A stretch of 64,000 bases of DNA, taken from NCBI GenBank assembly GCA_963682025.1, contig OY821518.1, positions 11,553,600 to 11,617,599 on the forward strand, given 5' to 3'. Below the pieces are notes generated by a model, which was given only the letters and a program-made list of their open reading frames with translations, was not told the origin of the DNA and searched no databases. This DNA comes from Cordilura impudica. Its lineage: Eukaryota; Arthropoda; Insecta; Diptera; Scathophagidae. Position numbers and translations under genes: made by a program. Shown one piece after another: positions 33,166 to 44,269 of this stretch. Every line of letters begins with the position of its first letter. Position 1 is the stretch's first letter.

Positions 33166-35084
33166 ACAATAAGAAAATTTCCAAAAAAAAAAAAAAAAAA
33201 AATGGTTTCACTAAGATAGCTAGTTTCTGTTATAATAAATATTTACTCAATAATGAATGAAAAATTCCATCCAATTCCCGTAACCAATTTTCTCCAGATC
33301 AACTAAAAATATCTCCCAAATATGCAGAAACTACACTATCGACACTTAGTTTCTTAATTAATATACAGAGAGGAGACCATATAAGCCCACGATGAGCCAA
33401 ATTGCTGACTTAAGTGTGCATACATATGAAAAAAAGGAGCCACCTATAATAATTATTATAGATGACTCCTCTTATTTACCCAACTTAACACATTTTACTT
33501 AAACTTGGATTGTACATATTTTTGGAACACAGAAATGAAGTCACAAGTACTTAGTCATAAGAGGACCATTTATTCGACCTATGGGGATAATAGTCACATC
33601 CGTTATGGACCTTAAAATTTTGAAGGTCAACAATATCTAATAATATGACTTTAATTTGGTGAATGATTATAATATGTTACTCAAGAAGTGGCTTTGCAGC
33701 TTCTAGAATCATAACTATAGCTACTTCTGAAGGAACCAAATTTGCACTTCATTTTCAATTAATGTATTCAACTTGTCCTTATATTAAAAACTTTATTTTC
33801 ATCTCCATAATACTTCTGCCATCTGCTTTTGTTTTCGTTCGTTTAAATTGTTTATAATTCTCCTTTATTATATAAAAAAAATAACAAAGAAATTCCTTCT
33901 TTACTGAAACTTGTTTTTTGACATGTACAACTGTCAAGTACTTGTCACATAAGGCGTCGGCATAAATTTGTTTACAAATTATATATGGACCCCACTCTTG
34001 GTTGTATGGCTGTCTAACATTAGACTGTGCATAATACATGAACGGGCAGATAAACGTTTATATCCGCACAATGACAGTTTGAAATAATAACGTACTTATC
34101 GAATTACAACAACAACAACAGCAACAACGATAAACAAACTTTGCAAACCAGAAGAAGTACAAAAACTAGAAGAAGAATAGAAAAAAAGAAAGGGAATATC
34201 AAAACAATAATGCTTAAACATTAAACGCCAAACGACGTTACAAAAGTCAAATTAGGCCAATTTGTGACTGGCATAAACATATCATAGAATTTGCTGGCCA
34301 GGACAAGAAGAAGACTAAGATGATGATACCGAAAATTGAGACACCCTTTGGCAATGAATATTATCAGACATTATATAACAACAACAATAACAAGAAAACA
34401 ACTTTACTAAAGTGTAGTGGAGAACACAGAGAGCAGGGATGTGACAACGGCGGCCCTATTACAATATGACTCAAGTTTAAGTTCAACTTGTTTGTCAAGA
34501 AGTTATTTGTATTAGGCAACTTCATCTGTTAGAGTTCACAAGTCCACTTTTAAAATGTTTTTTATTTGTTTTTAGAATTAGGGTCATACAAAGCTCTTAG
34601 AACACCTGTTACTTCCAATCAATCAGTTCCAAACAATTTCTCTTCGATATTCCTTTTTAATTCAAATATTATCAGATTATCTTTAGCTCTTAACGTGGTT
34701 GACAGACATTGCCATAATGTATAAATAAATGAGTCACCGGTGTAAATTCAGGATGCATTCATTTAAATTGAAAATACGTGGTTCTTTTTCGAATGTGTTT
34801 GGTTTGAAAATAATAATTTTTCGGCCATTGAAATATTTTAGTTCCATCAATCTATTTTTGCGTTTAGATTCCTCAATACAAATGAAACCATATTTGCTGC
34901 CAACTTAAGTCCCATTTCATAATTTTTAGCTTGTAGAATGTCTTAAATGCCAAAAATGCTGCCCGACTAACTGACAAGTAACGGATATTTCTACAATTGG
35001 ACATCTCTGATATAAATCGACATTATACAGATAAATATTACTTTTCGAAAATTTTCTACAATACCGGACCTTTTAGATTGAATA
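33166..35084. other. Spacer, possibly host intronic; one strong palindrome
   Basis: About 1.9 kb. 33435-33470 is a 36-nt imperfect palindrome (AGGAGCCACCTATAATAA against its mirror, 2 mismatches per arm). 34095-34145 has (CAA)n/(AGC) runs, and 34370-34400 another ACAACAACAATAAC tract, typical of fly non-coding DNA. No protein similarity was recognised. Confidence 0.5.
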
Positions 35085-35680
35085 AAGAAGGCTCTTCGCA
35101 CTGCGAACAATTTGATCTTTTGCGCAGCCCTTGGTTGTCCCAAAGATTAAGGCTCCTTATATAGTCAATTACCCTGTTTGGCATGGGATATAATATGTCT
35201 TGGGGACAGTGTATCCTCCAAGGGTTCTTTTGCCACTTAGTTTTGGAGCTCGCAGAGAATGTGTTCTGCTGTTTCCACCACCAATTCGCTAAACCTACAT
35301 ATATCTGTAACAGATTGACCTTTCATTCGTAGATGATATCCCGTCAACGTCCTTAAGTCCATCTTATCAAGGGAAAATAATCTTTCCGATTCAATACTGG
35401 ATGGAGTTGTGAATCTTTTTTTTTTCCAGTGGTTGGCAATTTGTGATCCCCTTCACTTCTTCATTTTTTTCTTGGTGTATCCTACTGGAACACCACAGAA
35501 TAGTTCCGGACCGATGAAGGGACGATTGGCCAGGCAATCTGCCCTTTCGTTGCCCTCGTGTCCTTCGTGTCCCGGAATCCAGCATAAAATTAGTTTGTTG
35601 CATCTGCCTAATTGGATATACCGGACCTTCTTCTGCTGTATGAGTTATCCAGTAAACGCCTCTAGCTGCTAATCGGAAGC
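35085..35680 (-). pseudogene. LINE fragment: end of RNase H and 3' CxxC tail
   Basis: On the minus strand 'KLILCWIPGHEGHEGNERAD' is the last catalytic block of a LINE RNase H domain (W-x-PGH...GNExAD). A frameshifted tail follows with 'TGYHLRMKGQSVTDICRF' and 'ETAEHILCE', the cysteine/histidine motif that ends R1/Loa-like ORF2 proteins. Two or more frameshifts. The RT part is absent. Related in kind to the LINE at 57060, but not obviously the same copy. Confidence 0.75.
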
Positions 35681-35689
35681 TCTAACTTG

Positions 35690-36126
35690 CACCACTGTGT
35701 AGAGGGTAGATATCAGTTTGTCATACATTTGCGACCCCATAAAGTATATATATTCTTTAGCCTTATATCAGCTCGAGTCGATATCCGTCTGTCCGTCCGT
35801 CCGTCTGTCTGTTTAAGTCACGCTCATTCACAAAATAAACCATTTCTCTAGGCAAAGTTATGATAATCTTGTTTTGTCATTATTTCGAGCAGTTTGCTAT
35901 TGAAAATGGGGTAAATCGGGCATCGCTGTGGCAAGATATGCCCAAAAAAAAATTTGAAGGCACCTCCAAAAAATGTTAAAAATTTTGTGTGTTTGTTGTA
36001 AAAATTTAGTACTAAGTTTATCAAATTGTTTACTTTTTACAATATTTTGCTTACAATTGTTATAAATAGTAGAATAAGTCCAAATATTAATGTAAACGTA
36101 AAACCCATGTGGACCCTCCATAGCCG
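35690..36126 (+). repeat. Fly repeat, alpha variant (copy 2), cut by a LINE
   Basis: 'CACTGTGTAGAGGGTAGATA', 'AAGTATATATATTCTTTAGC', (GTCCGTC)n near 35790-35812, 'CGCTCATTCACAAAATAAAC' and 'AAACCCATGTGGACCCTCC', ending CATAGCCGAT at the poly-T of the next LINE. The usual 'TTTAACACTCTTA' end is missing. Confidence 0.65.
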
Positions 36127-37935
36127 ATTTTTTTTTTTTATATATTAACCAACACTCAGGGGATGCCCCCTACAAATGCAGTGCATTGTGTTGATTTCAG
36201 GAAAATAGGTTGGGGGAAGGAGGAAAGAGGGAGTAGTGTTTGTGGATATTTGACTTAAATTTTATTAGATTATAACTGTCAGGAAAGACCACTGCGGGGA
36301 GTTTATTCCACATACGGCTAGTTCGAACGAATTCCCTCTGTAATGCGTTGTGCGCTCAACTGGAGAATAGACTACAAACGGGTGTGATCTTCCAGAGGAG
36401 CGGGTAGAGCGAACCGAAACTCGGGCACATGGAATAAGTTCGCTAATCTCAGAAGAACATATCCCATGGTAATATCTATAGAACAGTGCTACACAACCCA
36501 CATTCCGACGGTGTTCCAATGAATCAATAGAGTTGGATGCCCTACTGTCATTGATGAGCGCCAACGCCCTCCTTTGTACACGGTCCAGAAGCTCCAAAAT
36601 AGACTTTGAAGCTCCTGCTCATATATGGGAGTTGTATTCCATTTTCAATCGGATGTGAGTGGTACAGATTTTAAGGAGATCAGAATGAGTGAAGTAATTT
36701 TACACCGTTTTAGAAAACCAAGATACTTGAATGTTTTCTTTCGACACTTAAAAAACATGATCGTTCCAACGAACATCACATTGAATTCTCATGCCTAGAA
36801 CATCAAGAGTATCCGATTCCTCAATACCTATACCACCCATACATACAGATGACATTGTTGATTCCATGGCTCTATGGGTCAACATACAGCATTGAGTCTT
36901 TAGCGCATTAAAATCAACCCTATTCGCTTTACCCCATGTGGAGATTGTTAACTTGATTGAGTGTGTCATTCATTGTCTGCCTTCTGCCTCCAACCTCCAA
37001 GAGGCTTGGCCTACACTTAAAGGAAAATGAATGACAAATGCTGCTGTCATCTGCGAAAGAGTATATAAAATTAAAAGTTTAACCAAGAAGGTCGTTCAGA
37101 AAGATAAGGAAAAGAGAAGGAGAAAGAACGGAACCTTGGGGTACCCCTGAATTAAGCTGAAACTCATTAGATGAGACCCCATCAATTACAACACGTATTG
37201 TTCGGTCTATGAGAAAACTCGATATAAATCGAGAAAAGTCATTACCGACCACAAAGGCAATATACCTTGATATCAGTGCACCGTGCCACACACGATCGAA
37301 TGCCTTGGAAATATCCAGAGCAACAACTTTACTTTCTCCAAAATTGCGAATGGATCGACTCCAGCGCTCAGAAAGTAGAGCTAGCAGGTCTCCCGTAGAA
37401 CGATTTCTACCGAAGCCATACTGTCGATCATTAAGAAGTGAATTGGTCTCTAAGTAGTTCACAAGATGGAAATTGCTCATGCTCTCCATCACCTTTGAGA
37501 GTGCAGAGCAGATTGCAATTGGATGGTAATTTTAAGGGATATTAGCCGCACTCTTTTAGGGATTGGTTGAACATTAGCAATCTTCCAGCAAGAGTGAAAG
37601 ACTCTCGCACGGTACGAAAGGCTGAAAAGGGTGGCCAATGGACTGGCTAGCGTCTAAGAGCACTGTTTCAGCACCAGTGCTGGTATACCATCCTGTCCCG
37701 GAGACTTATTAATGTTGAGATCCCAAAGAACATTTTTAACCGCACGTGCTTGAAAGAATATTTTAGGCATAGTACAAGATAAACTTTCGAGTTCGGGCAG
37801 AGGTTAATCGCTATCCGGCAAAAACGAGTTTTTTGCAAAAAGTTCAGCCGGTTCAGTGAATATTTGGTCATTCATTAAAGGAGTTGGGATAGCAGAACTA
37901 GCATTGTTCTTTACGCTTTTAACACTTAATTGTTT
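36127..37935 (-). mobile_element. 5'-truncated LINE, ~1.8 kb
   Basis: Its poly-A end is the T-run at 36127-36139. A ~110-bp non-coding 3' region with 'GGGGAAGGAGGAAAGAGGG' precedes (in plus coordinates) the coding part. The 5' limit near 37935 is where the reverse transcriptase frame fades. Insertion into the alpha repeat is precise. It belongs to a CR1/Jockey-type group without RNase H, distinct from the 24.7-kb LINE. Confidence 0.78.
36265..37930 (-). pseudogene. LINE reverse transcriptase, truncated and frameshifted
   Basis: In minus-strand order: 'NINKSPGQDGIPALVL', 'CSALLSKVMES', 'LNDRQYGFGRNRSTGDLLAL', 'VVALDISKAFDRVWH', 'NSGVPQGSVLSPSLFLIFLND', then in a shifted frame 'FADDSSICHSF' (catalytic DD). 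The C-terminal part has 'VDFNALKTQCCMLTH', 'DTLDVLGMRIQ' and 'LLDRVQRRALALINDS', ending in 'HRRNVGCVALFYRYYHG'. All main RT motifs are present but spread over several frames, with stops. The endonuclease is missing through 5' truncation. Confidence 0.88.
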
Positions 37936-37969
37936 TTTAGTCGAATTTTAAACACTTTCTAGGGAAATG

Positions 37970-38450
37970 TCTCACTTAGTGTATTAAAAACCCGCAATAT
38001 AAACCGTTTAATCGGATTTTTACATTTTCAAATATTCGCTGGAAAAATTTTTCTTTATATTTATTCGAAAAATCGCTTTTTATTCACAGTTAACCGGGTT
38101 TCATACGTCGTTTAACTAGAAAACCGGTTAAAAAATTTTATTCCACCTCGGTTTTCAAAATGATTAATTTTCCAATAAACAGAAAACCGGGTTTTTTTTA
38201 ACCTGGCTAGAAACTTTATTCTTGGGCTCTCCACTTAAAAAAAAAGTTTGTTTATATTTATTCGACAAACCAGTTTTTCTTCATATTTAACCGGGTTATA
38301 TACTTCGTTTAATCGGTTTCCTAAAAAAAGGAGAGAGTTTTAATCCACCTCGGTTTTCAAAATTATTATAAACCGAAACTCGGGTTTTTGAACCTGGTTA
38401 GAAACTTTTTTTTAAATTAAATTCCTAATGGCGTCCCACTTAAAAAAAAA
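37970..38450 (+). repeat. Two tandem ~205-bp units rich in AACCGG motifs
   Basis: Two diverged units share 'TTTATATTTATTCGA', 'TTTAACCGGGTT', 'TCCACCTCGGTTTTCAAAAT', 'GGGTTTTT...AACCTGGTTAGAAAC'. ACCGG/CCGGT-type motifs recur about every 40-60 bases (near 38090, 38123, 38185, 38291), and 38121-38132 (AAACCGGTTAAA) is palindromic. No coding potential. Confidence 0.68.
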
Positions 38451-40089
38451 TGTTGTTCTCCCCTTCACTAAAGTCTGATGAAGGTTTTTTTTTTTTTGTG
38501 GTACACGAAAGAAAAAGTGGTAAGTTTTGCTTTTTTATTCCTTTTAGCCATCCATAATGCATAAGGTCAATATCAGTGTATGTGTATCGTTGTGTGCGAG
38601 TATTGTCGTAAACAAGGGCTAAAAAAATATGGAGGGTGTAAGTTATATTTTTGCTGTTGTTTTTGTTTTTCGGCTAGAATGTGTCAATAACGTTGGCTTT
38701 AAGTCTTTGTGGTAAAGCCAACGCTTCATACGCTAACGCTTAGTTTGCTTTTTTTTCTCTCTTTCTTACTCGCACCCTTCTTCAACATTCTCCCACACAA
38801 ACAAATAAACATTTCAACTTGTCAAATTAACTGACACTTTGAACAATATTAAATAACAAACGAAAATAATTAAGGTAGGGGGTGGTGGTAAACTATTTTC
38901 CCGACTCTTTTCTGTTTAGTGATATGCTAAAGGAATTCGGGTAGTATTATGGCAGGGGGTGGATAGTTATTTTTAGTTATTAATTATCTGAATACATTCC
39001 TTGAAAATCGCTAATTCTATAAATCTCGGTTAGTTTTCGTTGATTGTGATAATGAGTCGTTTTGTTGTGTTTTGTCTTGTTTTGTTTTGTCATATCACAA
39101 ATGTTCGTTTGCCTTTGTATTACAAATGACATGAAGGGTTGCCATGCTGCTTTGTTATTGTGTTTGTATAAATTATAAGTAGAAACGACTACAAACAGAA
39201 CGGAAAAAAGGGTTGAATTAATATTGAATTCGTGGGTTTAGATAATTACTTATCCGATGATAATGAATGATTACTGCGTTGTTGGTTGCGTTGTTGTTAT
39301 TATTACTTAGTTTGTTCGTTTGTTTGTTTTTTTTCTTTTTGTATTAATAATTAAATTTCATTATCTTGATGAGACTTAGTGGAAATCATTTGTTGAATTG
39401 AATTTAAGCTTTATGCATGAGGGTTGAAATTAAGGCGTGGGAATTTTTTTATATTATTAATTAATGTCTATTTAAAAATAATATATATTACAATTTTCAA
39501 AGAAAATAATATGTTCAAAATTTAAACTAATTTGGATATTAACTATTTTAGTTTTATCTTTAGCAAACGGGTTTAAGAACATGGAATATTTTTAAACAAA
39601 AGCTTGGCGCACAATTCTGTTTTAAGTATAATACTATATAATATAATATATATAATTCTATAGACTTTGGATTTTGCATCTGAAATTTAATCTGAAAAGT
39701 TCTAATGGAAAAATGTACTAAGAATCTGAGAAAAATTAGTACAATATAGGACACATTTTCTGTGAAGCCGACTTTCATATAGGAAATATATTGAAAAAGA
39801 CAAGCTTGATTATACGACCCACATTTTTATTGATATCTTGTTCAAATTCCTCGCAATCAAAAGCCATTCAAAGAATTTAAATAGGTGGTATTTTTTGGGA
39901 TTCGAAAATGTTGTGCAATATCAGTCCCGGTTCACACGATGTAATTTATGTTGTGCAACTTTTGAGTTTGTAGGAGTGAAGAAGGGAAAGTAGAGTGGTA
40001 TTTGCTACGGAGTTGCTTGTACTCCGAAACTCGCTTTGTTCCGCCATTCATAATTGTAAACACAAGGTTAGCTACAGGTTATTATTTGA
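38451..40089. other. Spacer, possibly host intronic; one hairpin
   Basis: 38691-38723 forms an 11-bp perfect stem (CGTTGGCTTTA / TAAAGCCAACG) with an 11-nt loop. The rest holds T-rich stretches, GTTGTTATTATTAC patches near 39285 and an AT run near 39630-39655. No gene recognised. Confidence 0.45.
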
Positions 40090-40120
40090 CACTCGAATTT
40101 CGAGCGCTGGAATCTGCTAG
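40090..40120 (+). mobile_element. Helitron 3' terminal scrap, copy e
   Basis: Only the terminal hairpin (CTCGAA-T-TTCGAG) and GCGCTGGAATCTGCTAG|T remain. They match the 3' end of the Helitron at 17032-17407 nearly base for base. Confidence 0.7.
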
Positions 40121-40383
40121 TTGTTTTAAATGTTTCTAAAAATAGGGTTTCCTATAACGAATATTTGGGGTACGCATCTATGTATTTTTAATACAAACAT
40201 ACTAACATGGATTTAGTTTTACGAATATTTAAAGTCTTTGTTACGTATCTATTTATTTTCAATAAATATACTAATATTGGGCTCGATATACGAATATTCG
40301 ATATACCTATACTTTCACAGAACGTATCCCGTTCCTAAATCGGGAGATTACTGTATTTATAAAATTCCTTTAATTCATGTTGT

Positions 40384-41190
40384 TATACCCTATACCACTA
40401 TGTGGTTTGGGTATAATGACTTTGTGCTGCTGTTTGTAACTACCAAAAATATTTGACCTCGACCCATCTTTAATTAAACCGATCGAATCGGAATCACTAT
40501 CTGATTCGATTTAACGATGTCCGTCCGTCCGTCAGTGTGTCCATGTAAAGCTTGTAATCAAACTGCAGGTCTCAAATATGAATACATTTTGATGAAATTT
40601 GGTATATAACTTTTATTGGCCATAGGATGAACGCTATTGAAATTGGTGAGAATCGGTTCATGTTCAGACCTAGCCCCCATACAAATGACCCCTATGAAAT
40701 CGACATTAATTGCCATAAGATCCAAATTATCATATAAATCTTAGTCAAATTGGGTTTGTATGTGTTTATTACATCCATTAATCAGTAGACCAAAATGATC
40801 CCTATGGGACAATTCTTAGTCAAATGCCCCATATAGAGCTGATGGCCCCATATAGAGCCGATCTTCACTTAAATCTATGAAAAAACAAAAATATTGCACT
40901 GATTCTTCTCAAATTTTATTTGTATATATTTTTGCAAAATACAAGAGACCTTACCAAACATGGTCAGGATCGGTCCATTTTTGGGCCTAGTACCCATATA
41001 GATATAGCATCCGATATGAACTTTTTCATATCTGCGGCCAAAAAAATTAATAAAAATCTCACTCAAATTTGGTTTATGCTTATTTTTTATACGCAGTTAG
41101 TTGGGCCAGAGAGATAGGGTCTATAAACGCATGGTATAGGGTATCGTATAGTCGGTCTAAACCGATTATAATTTTCTTACTTGTTTATAT
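40384..41190 (+). repeat. Fly repeat, beta variant (copy 5, full length)
   Basis: The best beta copy. It starts TATACCCTATACCACTATG with the internal partner GGTTTGGGTATAATGAC, and has three GTCCGTC-type units near 40520. The long body has lines such as 'CATGTTCAGACCTAGCCCCC', 'TTGGGTTTGTATGTGTTTAT' and 'CCAAACATGGTCAGGATCGG'. The close is GGTATAGGGTATCGTATAG, then 'AAACCGATTATAATTTTCTT' and ACTTG. About 800 bp, non-coding. Probably itself a non-autonomous element of the DINE-1 type (inference). Confidence 0.72.
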
Positions 41191-41479
41191 TATGATGGAG
41201 AGAATTTTTTAGGTCATTAATTATGAAGTGTTAAATTTTGTTTTTTTTATATATAATTTAAATTTTTAAGAAATTGCTCAAATTAATGGCTAAATATTTT
41301 TGTTCCTGCCAATTGCCTTAATGGTTTTGAAAATACTCGGTTTCCTTATGAATGGGCCTCAAAAAGCCAACAATTGTTACAATAAAATCATTATTTTTGA
41401 GTTTCCGTTCAAAACAAAATTCTTTGTTAACTTTTATAGTTTTAAGAAAGTTTTCAAAATTTTCGTTTGCCGCCGGTTA

Positions 41480-41985
41480 CACTGTGGAACATTTTTTGGA
41501 TTATTGTCTGGAGGGTGAGAAATTCCAAGTCAGGGTGATGGTACTAGGTCAGTATAGTAAACCCCTCAAAGGGTTTGGCGTTCGTATCTGTCAGTTTTTT
41601 TTTATGACCTTTTAAATTTTTTCCTTATCTTGATGTTTTTTTGCTTAGTTGTAACATTTTGGCAAAAACGTAGTTTAACATAACTCGAGAACCACTTGTC
41701 CGATTTTGATGAAACAAACTCAAAAAAATTTAGAATTACAATTTCTTTAATCCGTTCATATAACGTTTTTCTTTATAATTAACAGTTTTGCCGGTGAAAA
41801 CAAATTTGTGGATATTTTTTTGCCTAAAAATTAAAATTTTTTTTTTTTAAATTCATAAAAAATCCAAAACGGAAAAAACGATCAAGTTTTATTAATTTCA
41901 TGTAAAGTCACATAACCTATAAACAAAATGCGACATAGATCATAGAAATCGATTAACGCGTTCTGCTTTTATTTACAATTAAGTG
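41480..41985 (+). repeat. Left ~500-bp terminal inverted repeat
   Basis: Contains GAGAAATTCCAAGTCAGG, GGGTTTGGCGTTCGTATC, TTATCTTGATGTTTTTTTGC and 'TAACTCGAGAACCACTTGTC', all mirrored in the right repeat. Conservation drops after about 41960. The 12-14 bp just inside CACTGTGGAAC (TTTTTTGGATTA) are longer than on the right end. Confidence 0.88.
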
Positions 41986-42073
41986 AAGGTATCCCATTTT
42001 GACAAGAATATTGATATTTGTTCTTATTCAAAAAAGTGTCATTTATAGCCTTTTTTATAAATTTAATTTTTAT

Positions 42074-44006
42074 TTATTTCAATAAATATTGCCTAGACTT
42101 TTTTGATGGTGGTTGTTCGGGACTAGTGGCATCGCATTCATCGCTATCATCAGTTTCTGAACCACACATAATGTCAATGTGTGACTCCACTGTTGGCCAT
42201 TCTGCATCTCCTTAAAATTCTTTATCATCAAGATCATCCTTGTCTTGCCACACAAGCTTACTCCACCAGCAAATTTCCGCAATTATTGCACTTAGCGACT
42301 TTTTGCCTCTATATCTGTAAGTTTTTGTTTTATTAAAATGAGTTTGAAAAAATAAAAAATCAGTATTACCTCATTTCAAATGGCATAGCAACTTGATGAT
42401 AGCGTTCACCTTGTTCATCAGATTCGGTAGCCAATTGTTTGCTGAAGTAGTCCAGATGATGATGTAAATAATGGATTTTCAAGGACATGTGGACACCAGT
42501 TTCCGAGAATGCTCTTAACATCCTTGCGACAGAAACATCGTAGTTGTTAGAACGATGCTTTCCCAACAAGCCTTCTATTACTTCTTTGATTGCCTGCCAT
42601 GCATTCAATTCAGCGTCAATCAGAAGATTGTTGAATGCGTCACTTTTAATCAGCTTTCGTATATCTGGACCATTTAGTACGCCTGGTTGGAAAAAATTAA
42701 TTTGTTAAGATGGAAAATCATGGGAAATGAATGTGATATTATAACTTACCTTCTTTAATTTTACTTTCGCTGAGTCTAGAGTAAATTAGTTTCAAACACA
42801 AGAAAACTTCATCTCTTTTGGCGACAGTTCTGATAAAATTCTTAACAATTCCAAGTTTAATATGCAGTGGAGGCAGCAATATCTTCTCCTTCGGCACTAG
42901 AGGCTCACGAATAATATTGGCAGTTTGTAACCTGCTGTGCTCTCTGAGTTTCCATCCGTGGCATGCATATTGGTCACCGGAAAATCGTGTGTCCCAATCG
43001 CACAAAAGCACATATATTTTATATAGCCGCTTTGAAGACCGCAAAGCATTGCTACAACTTTTAAATCGCAGCATATGCGCCACATATGTTTGGCGTAGTT
43101 AACCATTTTTAAAATATTTTCCAGTGCATCATATGTTTCTTTCGTTTCTGTACTATAGGCGATTGGAACTGAAGGTTTTTTATTGGTCTTATGCAGTAAA
43201 ACTGCCTTCAAGCTGAGTTTTGAACTGTCAATAAATAATCTCCAGTCATCTGCTTCATATTTTATTTCCATTGCGTCCATCAATTTTCCTACATCCGGGC
43301 AATATGCAGAAGTTTTTTCATCATTCACAAGGAATATACTTTGGAGTGCTGCCTGACGACTTCGATAAGCTGTGACTTTCACACCGGGTGCCAACAAATT
43401 GTTTGATTTCAAAATGGAAGCCAGCTCTTCCGATTTATGCTGTGTTAATTCCAACTTGGCAACAATTGAATCAAGCTTATTTTGATTTATTAAAATTGGC
43501 TCATTGGATACTGATTGCTCATATGGGGGATCACCACGTGCATGATATGTCGGAGCAGTCGTAGAAGAGAAAATATCTGGGCTAGAAACTTTTGGCACAG
43601 GAATGTGGTCCGAATGAGGCAATGGTGTTGCGGCACTTGCAACACCAACGTAATTATAAGATTTTCTTATCCTTTTTGCGGCTCCTTTATTCGCACATGC
43701 ATAGCAATTCAATGGATTGTGACCTTCGCCAGGATTAGTCCAAGTCATTGGGATACCGAATGGCATACTTTCACGTCTTCTATTTTTCCAATCCATTAGA
43801 CGGTTGTAGCAGCTTTTACGCACTATATTTGGTACCCAATTTTCGTTCACTATAACATTTTGGTTGAAGTATATCTCGTATGTTTGAACAAAATCAGTAC
43901 TGAAATTTCCCCTTTTTTTATGTGTTGAGACATATTGACCACAGCAGTAGCAAAAGCTATTTATATCTGGCTTGCACAGTTCCATATTCTGTTCACTTTT
44001 GTTCAC
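42074..44006 (-). pseudogene. Family X transposase-like gene, three exons, one frameshift
   Basis: Exon 1 (44006-42750) starts 'MNKSEQNMELCKPDINSFCY'. Cysteine pairs C19/C22 and C101/C104 plus C66 form a zinc-finger-like N-terminus, and a Ser/Pro linker follows. The core has 'LAPGVKVTAYRSRQ' (205-218), 'DDWRLFIDSSKLSLKAVLLH' (D260), 'WRICCDLKV' (D314) and 'LPPLHIKLGIVKNF'. A one-base loss near 43001-43006 breaks the frame. Introns 42749-42683 (67 bp) and 42369-42315 (55 bp) have GT-AG ends and join exons in phase. Exon 2 carries 'HMSLKIHYLHHHLDYF' and 'DEQGERYHQ' (candidate E). Exon 3 continues 'YRGKKSLSAIIAEICWW' to a stop at 42212; readable sequence in the same frame continues to 42074 with an acidic and Lys-rich tail. 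D/D/E roles are inferred. Confidence 0.78.
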
Positions 44007-44269
44007 TTTTAAAAAACTGGAGAAAAATCACTTTTACTGTTCGCGTTCGTCGGCACTTGTTGAATGACAAAAATCACAGAACCAGTGTGAGAAAGCGAAG
44101 AAGTATAATGACAATGCATGTTTTATGTGAACATTACAGATCCAGTGTTGCCACATCAATGTTTCTCTTTTAGTACAGTAGAAAAATATGAGAGAGTTCG
44201 GCTTGTGAGTGTCAATGTTTTCTCCAAATAATGTGCATATCTAGAGCAAATTTTTGAAATTCATACATT

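Noticed and set aside
33779..34039. 86-codon minus frame at 33779-34039 as a host exon
   Set aside because: No recognised domain, no splice evidence and low-complexity Lys/Tyr composition.
39928..40085. 'CCCGGTTCACACGATG' and the following stretch as a MITE end
   Set aside because: No inverted partner was found downstream; it could equally be unique sequence.
41300..41615. Overlapping 72- and 87-codon frames crossing the left TIR edge
   Set aside because: They run across the transposon boundary and TIR, so cannot be a single functional gene.
42818..43799. Plus-strand frames (94 codons each) opposite the family X gene
   Set aside because: Shadows of the minus-strand coding sequence; no homology of their own.
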